NCBI GenBank assembly: GCA_002409975.1
Contig: DHOO01000047.1
Span: 1-15,259, forward strand
Length of the DNA: 15,259 nucleotides
Origin: Firmicutes bacterium UBA5388
GTDB taxonomy: Bacteria > Bacillota > UBA4882 > UBA10575
Reading direction: 5' to 3'
The notes under the pieces were generated by a model. The model searched no databases, was not told the origin of the DNA, and saw only the letters and a program-made list of their open reading frames with translations. Below are positions 1 through 6,332 of the stretch, piece by piece. Numbering within the stretch: position 1 is the first letter of the stretch; every line of letters starts with the position of its first letter. Both the position numbers and the translations under genes were made by a program.

Positions 1-285
1 TCGTCGCAATTTTCATCCTTTCATCTGCCCCGGCTTGCTGGGGTGGGCGACTACTTAGAAAATAGCCTTCGTTGATTCATCTGGTCTTGATTTAAAATCA
101 CTTTGTGATAATTATGAAACCAGCATGAACAACCAATTATAGCGCCTCCTTTGTTGATTCACCCGCCTACAATTTATATTACTTTGTAATACTGTCGATT
201 GGCGGCATGAACAACTTGCTTGTCGACTCACCAGGCTTAGATTTTAATCATTTCATGTGTGCGAGCGGTAGCCGGCGTGAGCGAC
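1..285. repeat. Tandem array of imperfect ~63-nt hairpin repeats
   Basis: Three complete units lie at 71-133, 153-215 and 222-285, and a degenerate or partial unit ends at 51. Each starts GTTGATTCA or GTCGACTCA and ends TGAACAAC or TGAGCGAC, so the ends pair as an outer stem. Arms of the first full unit are GTTGATTCATCTGGT (71-85) and ACCAGCATGAACAAC (119-133); those of the second are GTTGATTCACCCGCC and GGCGGCATGAACAAC. Stem changes are compensated (CTGGT/ACCAG becomes CCGCC/GGCGG; TTCA/TGAA becomes CTCA/TGAG). An unpaired A on the 5' arm and an unpaired C on the 3' arm are kept. A second inner hairpin, ATCAC-TTT-GTGAT (97-109) or ATTAC-TTT-GTAAT (178-190), sits near the centre. No open reading frame of note is present. 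The function is unknown; a folded RNA or a folded single-strand DNA site is possible. Confidence 0.8.
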
Positions 286-349
286 TACCTAAACAGTGAA
301 TCTGGCTATTGGGGAAAGAAGGAAAAAGAAAGAAACCTTTTTGAAGCAC

Positions 350-369
350 CCCGCTTTTGCGGGTTTTTT
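350..369 (+). terminator. Rho-independent terminator
   Basis: CCCGC and GCGGG pair around a TTTT loop and are followed by six T residues. It ends any transcript that enters from the hairpin array and isolates the gene at 538. The same terminator sequence, slightly changed, occurs at 2646-2664. Confidence 0.85.
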
Positions 370-428
370 GTCTTCAAGAGGAGGAGTTGGAAGCGTAGAG
401 AGTAAAAAATAACATTTCAGTATGGATT

Positions 429-466
429 AACCTCTGCCTGGAGGTTTTCTATTCTTTTTGTAGAAT
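429..466 (+). repeat. AT-rich hairpin element, copy 1
   Basis: AACCTC (429-434) pairs with GAGGTT (441-446), then TTCTA and TAGAA (462-466) can pair around a T-rich loop. A matching GAGGTTTCTA...TAGAATG element occurs at 2738-2763, and in both places it lies about 73 nt after a CCCGC/GCGGG terminator. Role unknown; it may be a leader or a second weak terminator. No convincing promoter boxes were seen between here and the gene at 538. Confidence 0.5.
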
Positions 467-537
467 TTTATTTATATTAAATGGCAGTAAATCCAAATTA
501 TAAAAGATAAATTATTTAAGGGAAAGGAGAGGCCAAG

Positions 538-1098
538 GTGAACGGAGAGTTGGCTAAGGAAAACGAAGCTATCTATCGGGTCAACAACTCGATTATTGGC
601 CCTACGGATGCTCTCTATAAATACCTGCGCGCCTCTATTGCCCGGGCGGTTCAGATCCGCTTTCTGGTAGCGTTTATTACCGAATCTGGAGCCCGGCTTC
701 TCGCTAAGCCTCTCCGGGAAGCGACCGAGTGGGGAACGCCGATTAAAATTCTCACCGGGACCTATATGAAGATTACCGAACCCTATGCCTTGGAGTATCT
801 AATGGAGAAGGTGGGTGAGAAGATGGAAATCCGGGTTTTTTCCGAACCGGGGCGTTCCTTCCATCCCAAAGCCTATTTTTTTGACCTTGATAATGACAGT
901 GAAATCTTTGTGGGCTCTGCCAACCTTTCTTGGACGGCGCTGACTACCGGGGTGGAGTGGACCTACCGTCTCAGAAGAAGCCGGGCCCCAGAGGATTACG
1001 ATCAATTCTCTCAAGAATTTGACAGGTTATACCATCTTTCTCTACCGGTAACTAAGGAGTTTATGCGGGAGTATTGGCTGGAGTGGAAGCATGGATAA
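538..1098 (+). CDS. Phospholipase D-like (single HKD motif) nuclease-type domain protein
   Basis: The 186-residue protein carries one PLD-type active-site block: H109-P-K111 in a FHPKAYFF context, then GSANLS at 126-131 and a Glu at 140. This layout is typical of the PLD-like domain that begins many DEAD/DEAH helicases and of NgoFVII/BfiI-like nucleases, where two subunits each give one HKD motif. The GTG start is supported by AAAGGAGA at 523-530, seven bases upstream. The protein stops just where the helicase part would begin in the fused families, so it is either a stand-alone nuclease subunit or the surviving 5' end of a longer defence gene. A phosphodiesterase or nuclease role is inferred from the family; no substrate can be named. 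No signal peptide or membrane segment is visible. Confidence 0.75.
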   Translation: MNGELAKENEAIYRVNNSIIGPTDALYKYLRASIARAVQIRFLVAFITESGARLLAKPLREATEWGTPIKILTGTYMKITEPYALEYLMEKVGEKMEIRVFSEPGRSFHPKAYFFDLDNDSEIFVGSANLSWTALTTGVEWTYRLRRSRAPEDYDQFSQEFDRLYHLSLPVTKEFMREYWLEWKHG

Positions 1099-1180
1099 TA
1101 TGAACATACAATAAATTAAGAAGGGTTTATTTATTCTTGTGGGTTGATACCCCAATAAAAAGTATAAGTGAGGTGGTAAG

Positions 1181-1717
1181 ATGGACTTTTTTGCGTTGAT
1201 CGAGAAAAGAAGGAGTATCAGAAAATATAAAAACCAGCCACTGGAAGCGGAAAAAGTTGCGAAAATCATAGAGGCGGCTCTGCGCGCGCCTTCTTCAAGA
1301 AACCTTCAGCCTTGGGAGTTTATAGTCGTCACAGATGAAAAGATGATAAGCGCGCTATCCCGAGCTAAGCAGCATGGTTCCTCCTTTTTATTAGGAGCGC
1401 CTCTGGCAATGGTGGTTTGCGCCGATCCGGAAAAATGCGATGTCTGGGTTGAAGATGCGGCAATCGCTTCCACGTTTATCTCTTTGGCTGCGGAAGCATT
1501 GGGCTTGGGTAATTGCTGGATTCAAATTCGGGAAAGGAAACATAGCGCAGAAAAAACAGCGGAAGAATTCATACGGGAAATTCTGCATATACCATCACAT
1601 TTAAAAGTGGAATCGCTGATCGCCATCGGTTATCCTGAAGAGCACAAGACCGGTCATCAAAAAGAAGAACTACAGTTTGGGAAGGTATTTACCAACATCC
1701 ACGGGGAAAGATCCTGA
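1181..1717 (+). CDS. Nitroreductase family protein (FMN-dependent oxidoreductase)
   Basis: The 178-residue length and the motif set fit the small nitroreductase family: RRSIRKY at 10-16 (FMN phosphate binding), APSSRNLQPWEF at 36-47, an EDAAIAS helix followed by AEALGLGNCW, and AIGYPEE near the C-terminus. Family members are cytoplasmic flavoproteins, usually dimers, that reduce nitro-aromatics, quinones or related acceptors with NAD(P)H; the true substrate cannot be read from sequence. The ATG is preceded by GAGGTGG about eight bases upstream. It is a single gene with its own leader after the PLD-domain gene. Its TGA stop abuts directly a truncated copy of the small gene found intact at 6576, so the 3' boundary is a rearrangement junction, but the protein itself looks complete. 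Confidence 0.9.
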   Translation: MDFFALIEKRRSIRKYKNQPLEAEKVAKIIEAALRAPSSRNLQPWEFIVVTDEKMISALSRAKQHGSSFLLGAPLAMVVCADPEKCDVWVEDAAIASTFISLAAEALGLGNCWIQIRERKHSAEKTAEEFIREILHIPSHLKVESLIAIGYPEEHKTGHQKEELQFGKVFTNIHGERS

Positions 1718-1830
1718 TTGGCCGGGCTGTCTGTTTCGAAATTTGGGACATCTTGAAGAACAAGAAGGTGTTCAACAAGGAAAGATTCGTTCGTAATCTC
1801 AAAAAACTCCCTAAAGAACTAACAGAATAA
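1717..1830 (+). pseudogene. 3' remnant of the small gene that is intact at 6576-6833
   Basis: The frame ending in the TAA at 1828-1830 reads IGRAVCFEIWDILKNKK, then a segment ending NLKKLPKELTE. This matches the last 37 residues of the 6576-6833 protein with a few substitutions. The upstream half is missing and there is no start codon or ribosome-binding site, so it is a fragment. Homology to the second locus continues past the stop to about 1868, showing that a block including the downstream spacer was shared. The left junction falls on the stop codon of the nitroreductase gene. Confidence 0.85.
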
Positions 1831-1908
1831 GCAATGAACTGAAGTTCTAAGTGACACTTGACCGGGAAAACTTTTGAAAAGAGAATAGTACTAAGTAGAT
1901 TTAATATC

Positions 1909-1946
1909 TTGATCCTCTGGTCTAAATTTGGTACTATATTTATACC
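1909..1946 (+). promoter_or_regulatory. Promoter and putative autoregulatory operator of the toxin-antitoxin operon
   Basis: TTGATC (1909-1914) and TACTAT (1932-1937) form -35 and -10 boxes with a 17-base spacer. An imperfect inverted repeat, GGTACTATATTTATACC (1930-1946), covers the -10 box, and a perfect TAGTACTA palindrome lies just upstream at 1886-1893. Phd/YefM-type antitoxins normally repress their own promoter at such sites, so these are inferred operators. The start codon at 1960 follows shortly, giving a very short leader. Confidence 0.6.
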
Positions 1947-1959
1947 GAGGTGTTGATTG

Positions 1960-2241
1960 ATGAATAGTAAAGAAGATATTCGTCCGATTTCTTATATTAA
2001 AGCCAATGCGGCCGAAATTTTAGCACAAGTGAACGAGACCCGCCGGCCAGTCTATGTAACGCAAAACGGGGAAGCGAAGGCGGTATTGGTGGATACTGAA
2101 TCTTATGAAAAGATGAAAAAAGCAATTGGTTTATTAAAACTGCTGGCTCAGGGAGAACAGGATATTACCACTGGAAAAGTCTTGTCGCAGGAAGACTTTT
2201 TTGCCGAGATGGATAATAGTTTTGATCATTCAAGGGTATGA
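1960..2241 (+). CDS. Type II antitoxin, Phd/YefM family
   Basis: The ~93-residue protein has the Phd/YefM N-terminal DNA-binding fold: an early ISYIKANAAEILAQVNET segment, then RPVYVTQNGEAKAVLVDTESYEKM, the hallmark of the family. The C-terminal third is the variable, acidic part that wraps and neutralises the toxin. The ATG at 1960 is preferred over a TTG three bases earlier because CGAGGTG at 1946-1952 is correctly spaced. The stop overlaps the start of the toxin gene by four bases (ATGA), the usual coupling for these pairs. A 62-bp internal piece of this gene is duplicated at 6874-6935, showing that a second copy of the module once existed. Confidence 0.9.
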   Translation: MNSKEDIRPISYIKANAAEILAQVNETRRPVYVTQNGEAKAVLVDTESYEKMKKAIGLLKLLAQGEQDITTGKVLSQEDFFAEMDNSFDHSRV

Positions 2242-2564
2242 AGAAAGAGCTGTATCAGGTTTTCTGGACCCAAACTGCGCAGCAGGATTTAGTAAGGATC
2301 ATTGAATATATTGCTGTCGATAGTGAGATTCAAGCTAAAAGAGTTTATTCTACCTTAAAACAAAAAGCGGATAGCTTACGGCAAATGCCCCTGCAGGGAA
2401 GAATAGTTCCAGAACTACGATCTTATAATATTTTGACCTATAGGGAAGTAATCAACCCGCCCTGGCGAATTATATATAAGAATACAGAAGATAAGGTATG
2501 GGGGCTGGCGGTGATCGATGGTCGAAGAAATGTGGAGGATATATTACTTGATCGTTTCATCTAA
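2238..2564 (+). CDS. Type II toxin, RelE/ParE superfamily
   Basis: The 108-residue basic protein fits the ParE/RelE fold: an N-terminal WTQTAQQDLVRIIEYIA helix pair, a middle PLQGRIVPEL segment, then YREVINPPWRIIYK and a final VIDGRRNVEDIL strand with the conserved basic residues. ParE-type members poison DNA gyrase, whereas RelE-type members cleave mRNA on the ribosome. The long two-helix start and the GRIVPEL motif favour the ParE-like side, but sequence alone does not settle the target. It is translationally coupled to the antitoxin by an ATGA overlap and looks full-length, so the pair may be functional. Transcription probably ends at 2646-2664. Confidence 0.88.
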   Translation: MKKELYQVFWTQTAQQDLVRIIEYIAVDSEIQAKRVYSTLKQKADSLRQMPLQGRIVPELRSYNILTYREVINPPWRIIYKNTEDKVWGLAVIDGRRNVEDILLDRFI

Positions 2565-2645
2565 TGAATCTAGTACCATCAGCTTCAAAAATCTAATTTT
2601 CCTTGGCCCAAGAATGACAATAGAGCTGAAACTTTTTTGGAGTAC

Positions 2646-2664
2646 CCCGCTTTATGCGGGTTTT
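2646..2664 (+). terminator. Rho-independent terminator of the toxin-antitoxin operon
   Basis: CCCGC and GCGGG pair around a TTTAT loop and are followed by TTTT, then a T-rich run. The hairpin and its left flank closely resemble the terminator at 350-369. Confidence 0.8.
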
Positions 2665-2737
2665 CATTTTATCCAAAAAGAGAATAAGTTAGTATTTGGA
2701 GGATAAAAAAATAGTCATATAGCAGAATCTTTTCTTA

Positions 2738-2763
2738 GAGGTTTCTATTTTTTTTTTAGAATG
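2738..2763 (+). repeat. AT-rich hairpin element, copy 2
   Basis: GAGGTTTCTA, a run of T, then TAGAATG; TTCTA and TAGAA can pair. It matches the element at 441-466 in sequence and in its distance (~73 nt) from an upstream CCCGC/GCGGG terminator. It lies just outside the transposase remnant. Confidence 0.45.
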
Positions 2764-2794
2764 CTTTTTTACCTGAATTCCCGCGATTTTATAC

Positions 2795-3532
2795 CTATAT
2801 CGGTGGTTCCACTTTAAGCGACCGGTAGAGCTCAAATTGCTTTGTCGTCAACTCGCCAATATGGTTTTGCTTGCCGGGGTGTTCGAAGCGCTCGATGATG
2901 TCAAACTCATCAAGCAGCTCCTGAAGAGTATAATCATGGTAGAGACCCGTTTCACGCATCATCGTGTCAATATAAGCCAAATAGATCAAGGCTACGAACT
3001 GTACGAAGAGCTTTCCATCTAAGTTCTCTTCGGAAGAGACGCCGGTACGGCGCAAGTTAAGACGCTCCTTAAGGTTGCCAAAAGCCTTTTCGATCAAGTC
3101 CTTGCTTCGGTAGATATCAAGCGCGACCAAAGGATCTTTGATATCATTGGAAAGCAAGGCAAAGTAGCCGTAATTCTTCTCAGCTTCGTCGATCACCTCC
3201 TGCTTCGGGGTCAGCTTGACCCCACGTATAGGGGTCTTTTTGATCTCGAAGTATCTGTTGTATAGCTTTTCCCGAGCCGGGTCCGGGTTACCGGAGAGTA
3301 GCTCAAGTTCAAGCTGGTCGAGTAGATCGTTAAAAGCAGCCTTATCCTCAACCGCTCGCTGGTCGTTGTGAAACAGGTGTAGATAGAGCCGGCGCTCGGA
3401 ATGGATGGTCTCTCCGCTGCGTTTTTTGGTTTCCTCGTAAGGCCAGGACATTGTAAAAGTGTAGTAATTGAGCCTGCTCCCCAGAAACAATTTCAGTTGA
3501 AAAATGGGGACTTGATAGGAATAGGAAAGCAT
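2795..3532 (-). pseudogene. C-terminal remnant of an IS1634/IS4-type transposase
   Basis: The frame keeps the last ~215 residues of an IS4-superfamily DDE transposase. The motif Y141-x2-K144-x3-E148-x6-K155 in YRSKDLIEKAFGNLK is the signature containing the catalytic glutamate, preceded by YGYFALLSNDIKDP and followed by RRTGVSSEENLDGKLFVQF. The two catalytic aspartates and the N-terminal half are absent; whole proteins of this family are about 500-600 residues. The first ~20 residues of the frame are not clearly transposase-like, and the frame closes upstream at a stop near 3578. The element is therefore dead and cannot move by itself. A GGGAATTC block beyond the stop (about 2777-2785) may be part of the element's end; no matching inverted end was found on the other side. 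Confidence 0.85.
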
Positions 3533-3626
3533 CTGTTGCAGTTCCGGGAGAAAGTGGTAGAAGGGAAATAGGTGGCACTATTGGGGCTCAAAAGATAGGT
3601 CGGCGTAGATCAAAATTTATCCGTTC

Positions 3627-3671
3627 CCGCTTTGAGATTGTTAGTATATCTCAAGGCGGTTTTTATTTTTT
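3627..3671 (+). terminator. Strong orphan rho-independent terminator
   Basis: CCGCTTTGAGAT (3627-3638) pairs with ATCTCAAGGCGG (3648-3659) with one T-G pair, followed by TTTTTATTTTTT. It points rightward, yet no plus-strand gene precedes it; the neighbour on the left is the minus-strand transposase remnant. It is probably the end of a plus-strand gene lost when the insertion sequence decayed, and it now insulates the gene at 3757. Confidence 0.8.
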
Positions 3672-3756
3672 AAAAGTAAAGAGAGCAGGATAATGAAGGA
3701 ATACCCAAAATAATAATCGAATAAAACAATATTTGAAGAATATTCGGTGATTGGGG

Positions 3757-4089
3757 GTGGTTACTATCTCAAGGGCTGAAAAGTTTGAAGAGTTTTGTCT
3801 GGAAATTGAGCATATACCCGATGTTTCTTTAGCAGAGGTTGCTTCCAGGCTTGGTATTTCGCTTAGAACCGCCCAACGTTACCAAAAGAAATATTTGCAG
3901 ATTCTTCAAGGGGGTTTTGTTAGTATTGATGATTTTTCCGGACGCGCGATCCGCTTTTTGTTATGGCTTTCCAGCCATCGGAGCGTTGTGCCAAAAGAAA
4001 AAGCTAAATCCTTTTTTACCCATGGGTTTATCGATGGAGAAAAAACTTTTCAACGTTTTATTAATGACTTAAAAAGAGAACTCTCTTGA
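3757..4089 (+). pseudogene. N-terminal double-HTH part of a broken WYL-type transcriptional regulator
   Basis: The ~110-residue product has a helix-turn-helix (VSLAEVASRLGISLRTAQRYQKKY) and a second winged-HTH-like stretch ending GEKTFQRFINDLKREL, which resembles the RTxQRDxxxLxxEL end of the DNA-binding domain in WYL regulators. It stops at TGA just where the WYL domain should begin. The next frame, at 4094, holds only the WCX C-terminal domain. I read the two as the ends of one gene that lost its ligand-binding core. GTG at 3757 is favoured over TTG at 3751 because GGTGA (3746-3750) is well spaced for it. If translated, the product could still bind DNA but not sense a ligand. It could instead be a small stand-alone HTH protein; I consider that less likely. 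Confidence 0.55.
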
Positions 4090-4093
4090 CCTC

Positions 4094-4495
4094 ATGTCGG
4101 GACTCAAAGCAGGCGGCGCGCCTCATCAGGAGTTGGATCCATCTAAAGGCGACCGGTTAAAGTTTGCGATGGGAAGTGAGAATGGGCCCTTATTTAAAGT
4201 AGTTATCCGTTTCAAAGACGATTTTAATGTCCCGGATAAAGTAAAAAGGGATGCCGCCTTGCGTCCCAGCGCCTCTTGGCAGGAAGAACCCGATGGCTGT
4301 GTCTTGTTTTACGACACGGTGGCCGGGCTTGGGGAAATAAGCCGCTGGGTTCGGCAGTTCGGCGCTTCGGCACAGGTGCTCGAACCTCCTGAACTCTGTA
4401 ACAAAATAAAAGAAGGCGCCCGGCGGAAACTTGCCCGGTATGAACGGGAAGAAGGTGGTCCTAAACAATGGATGAAACAAAATGGCCACTCTTGA
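4094..4495 (+). pseudogene. C-terminal WCX-domain part of a WYL-type regulator
   Basis: From about residue 34 the product shows the WCX pattern that closes WYL regulators: FKVVIRFKDD, then DGCVLFYDTVAGLGEISRW with VRQFGASAQVLEPPEL and a closing KIKEGARRKLARY helix. The WYL domain that normally precedes it is absent, and no good ribosome-binding site precedes the ATG. It starts four bases after the stop of the HTH fragment and in a different frame. This fits a deletion of some hundreds of bases inside one ancestral gene. WYL proteins commonly control defence islands, which agrees with the DUF4145 fragment next door. The 3' end overlaps the next frame by 28 bp. Confidence 0.65.
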
Positions 4496-4851
4496 CAGAG
4501 CTGGGTAGTTCCGCGGAAGAGAATGTTAACCGTGACCCTAATATTACTTTAATCAAATTAAGGCTATTTGGGGGAAAAATAGCTATCTTTATAATGACTG
4601 AAGAAGGATTGCCGGAACCGGAACAATTCGAAGATCGACGGCCTCAGGTCCGTTTACAAAAAATAAGAGAATCCAAACTGGTTCCTGAAGAGATTATAAG
4701 CAAACTTCATACTCTGCGGATGGTAGGTAATAAAGCTGTGCACGAAAATTATAGCGATCCGGATCATGCCTACTATTTACTGCTGAAAGCGTTTGAGATT
4801 GGTATTTGGTTAATGCAAACCTATTTTATACCGGCGCCACCAGTTTTTTAG
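4468..4851 (+). CDS. DUF4145-domain protein, probably truncated N-terminus of an HsdR/helicase-type restriction protein
   Basis: The 127-residue product matches the DUF4145 domain found at the N-terminus of HsdR-like restriction subunits and related helicases: LGSSAEENVNRDPNITLIKLR, then RLQKIRESKLVPEEII and HTLRMVGNKAVHENYSD, with a closing WLMQTYF. In those proteins a helicase region follows; here the frame ends at once after the domain and gives way to unrelated sequence. GAAGGTGG at 4451-4458 is spaced for the ATG, so translation is possible. The start lies inside the WCX frame, as expected for a tight operon of regulator and restriction gene. It is most likely a remnant of a lost defence gene; a genuine stand-alone DUF4145 protein cannot be ruled out. 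Confidence 0.65.
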   Translation: MDETKWPLLTELGSSAEENVNRDPNITLIKLRLFGGKIAIFIMTEEGLPEPEQFEDRRPQVRLQKIRESKLVPEEIISKLHTLRMVGNKAVHENYSDPDHAYYLLLKAFEIGIWLMQTYFIPAPPVF

Positions 4852-4856
4852 CTTTT

Positions 4857-5354
4857 ATGACAGGACCCGTTGGTTGGCTTTTGGCAGCAGGCATCGGTGG
4901 GCTTCAGCTTCATAAAGGTAAAAAGGAACTAAATCGTACCATATTATCAATGATCATATGGTATAGTTTGAGTCATTATCAAGGTCAGGTTGTACCTTGG
5001 GATGAGGATCTTCCAAGTTGGGCTAATGATGAAGAACGGGAGATGATAGAAGCGCTGGACAGAAAGGTAAGAGAATTATTGGAAGAAAAAGATTCACTTG
5101 AAAAGAAGATTAATCGATCTACACAGAGATTGGAAAAATTGAAAGAAAGTAAAATCAGGATTAGCTCAAGAATGCAAAAAGAAATAGAAAAATGTAAGGT
5201 AAAAACAATGGAGAAGCAGGATTTAGAAGCGGGTTTAAACAATGAATCGAGGAGGTCTAAAAATGGTGATTGTAAGTTCAGAGGTGAGAATGAGAGGCGC
5301 GTATCAACGCCGGGAAGAAGTGTCACGCAAGGAGGAGGTTCGAGTCTGGAATAG
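4857..5354 (+). pseudogene. Fragment with a GPVGW membrane-like segment and a long coiled coil
   Basis: The frame opens with TGPVGWLLAAGIGGLQLHKG and NRTILSMIIW, resembling the C-terminal membrane-like end of YaaW/UPF0174-type proteins. It then runs into an acidic and lysine-rich coiled coil (roughly residues 55-120: EEREMIEALDRKVRELLEEK and similar heptads). The frame is open upstream to a TTG at 4806, but those residues overlap the DUF4145 frame. The last ~30 residues are read out of frame across the start of the gene at 5263 and look like chance sequence, so the natural end has been lost. The ATG at 4857 is the only sensible start visible and has no clear ribosome-binding site. I infer a 5'- and 3'-truncated gene; the YaaW likeness is tentative. 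Confidence 0.45.
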
Positions 5355-6300
5355 CCGTCCGGGAAACTCGTCCCGAAGTAACACCCAAGATACGCTAGAA
5401 TTATCGGCGGAAGGTCGAAAGGTTGCGGCAATGGGATTAAAAGGGCAAGCAAAAACCAACCAACAAGTATGGGAGCTATCGGAAAAGGATAAACAGAAGA
5501 TTCTTATTTTAATGAAGATGCTCAAGGCGCTAACGGGGAAGGATTTCAAGATTCATCTACCCGAATTGTTGAAAGAGCCGACTAAGGTAGTGGTTACTTC
5601 GGAAGAAAATGAACCTTCCATCTCCGGTTTGGGGTGGGGAATCTCCGTTGATCTCCATGAGCTTTATTACGAGTATGAGAAGATGTTGTTTTCTGCGCAA
5701 GGCACTTTGCGCACAGCCGACGGCGGGGAGATCAATTTTCAGGTCGAGTTGAAGCTGGAACGGGAATATCGAGAAGAAACCAGGTTCATTCTTCAGATGG
5801 GCGACGCTCCGCTGACTGATCCCTTGGTGATTAATTTCCGTAATGGAGATGCGGGTCTTTCAGGATTAAGCCATCCATTTGATTTAAGTGGTGAGGGCCG
5901 TTTACAGTACTTGCCCTACCTGTCGCCGGGAAGCGGCTATCTAGCCATAGATCGGGATGGAGATGGAAGTATCAATAATGGGTTGGAGTTATTCGGACCT
6001 GCTACCGGTAATGGTTTTGCCGAGTTGGCGGCTTTTGATCAGGATCGGAACGGCTGGATCGACGAGGGCGATTCGGTTTTTGATCATCTGAAAATCTGGA
6101 TTAAGACCGCTGAGGGAGACGAGCAACTAATTGGCCTGCGGCAAGTGGGCATCGGCGCGCTCCTAGTGGAGGGTTTGAATGTTGAATTTTCCTATAAAGA
6201 TGCTAACAATCAAAGTATCGCGCGAAATCGTTCAACCGGTGTTTTTTTACGTGAAAACGGTTCAGTCGGCACGATTCAACAGCTCGATATTAGAGCATAA
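5263..6300 (+). CDS. Conserved EF-hand-like calcium-binding protein of unknown function
   Basis: The 345-residue protein belongs to a widespread uncharacterised family that I recognise from its ordered blocks: an N-terminal IVSSEV start with a VWNSRP segment, a central GWGISVDLHELYYEYEKMLFSAQG block, DPLVINF, and GSGYLAIDRDGDGSINNGLE with LFGPATGNGFAEL. The second block is DQDRNGWIDEGD, and the protein ends STGVFLRENGSVGTIQQLDI. The two Asp-rich loops (about 230-242 and 259-270) look like EF-hand or dockerin-type calcium sites. No signal peptide or membrane segment is visible. GAGGAGG at 5249-5255 fixes the ATG at 5263; the upstream in-frame ATG at 5242 precedes that site. The gene appears complete although it lies next to decayed ones, and its first 92 bp overlap the preceding broken frame. 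Confidence 0.8.
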   Translation: MVIVSSEVRMRGAYQRREEVSRKEEVRVWNSRPGNSSRSNTQDTLELSAEGRKVAAMGLKGQAKTNQQVWELSEKDKQKILILMKMLKALTGKDFKIHLPELLKEPTKVVVTSEENEPSISGLGWGISVDLHELYYEYEKMLFSAQGTLRTADGGEINFQVELKLEREYREETRFILQMGDAPLTDPLVINFRNGDAGLSGLSHPFDLSGEGRLQYLPYLSPGSGYLAIDRDGDGSINNGLELFGPATGNGFAELAAFDQDRNGWIDEGDSVFDHLKIWIKTAEGDEQLIGLRQVGIGALLVEGLNVEFSYKDANNQSIARNRSTGVFLRENGSVGTIQQLDIRA

Positions 6301-6332
6301 TGATTAACCCTATCTTCAGAACATATTTATAT

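Noticed and set aside
1..285. CRISPR array or integron attC array
   Set aside because: The units are imperfect palindromes with diverged sequence, not identical direct repeats with unique spacers. The ends read GTTG...CAAC rather than the attC order RYYYAAC...GTTRRRY, and there are no cassettes or integrase.
2518..2706. Plus-strand frame of 62 codons
   Set aside because: It overlaps the toxin gene's end, runs through the terminator hairpin, and has no plausible ribosome-binding site or family pattern.
3348..3578. Minus-strand frame of 76 codons
   Set aside because: It overlaps the transposase remnant in another frame and has no recognisable motif.
4985..5452. Minus-strand frame of 155 codons
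   Set aside because: It is opposite the coiled-coil frame and the start of the EF-hand gene, rich in Ser/Leu/Phe as expected of an antisense shadow, with no ribosome-binding site.
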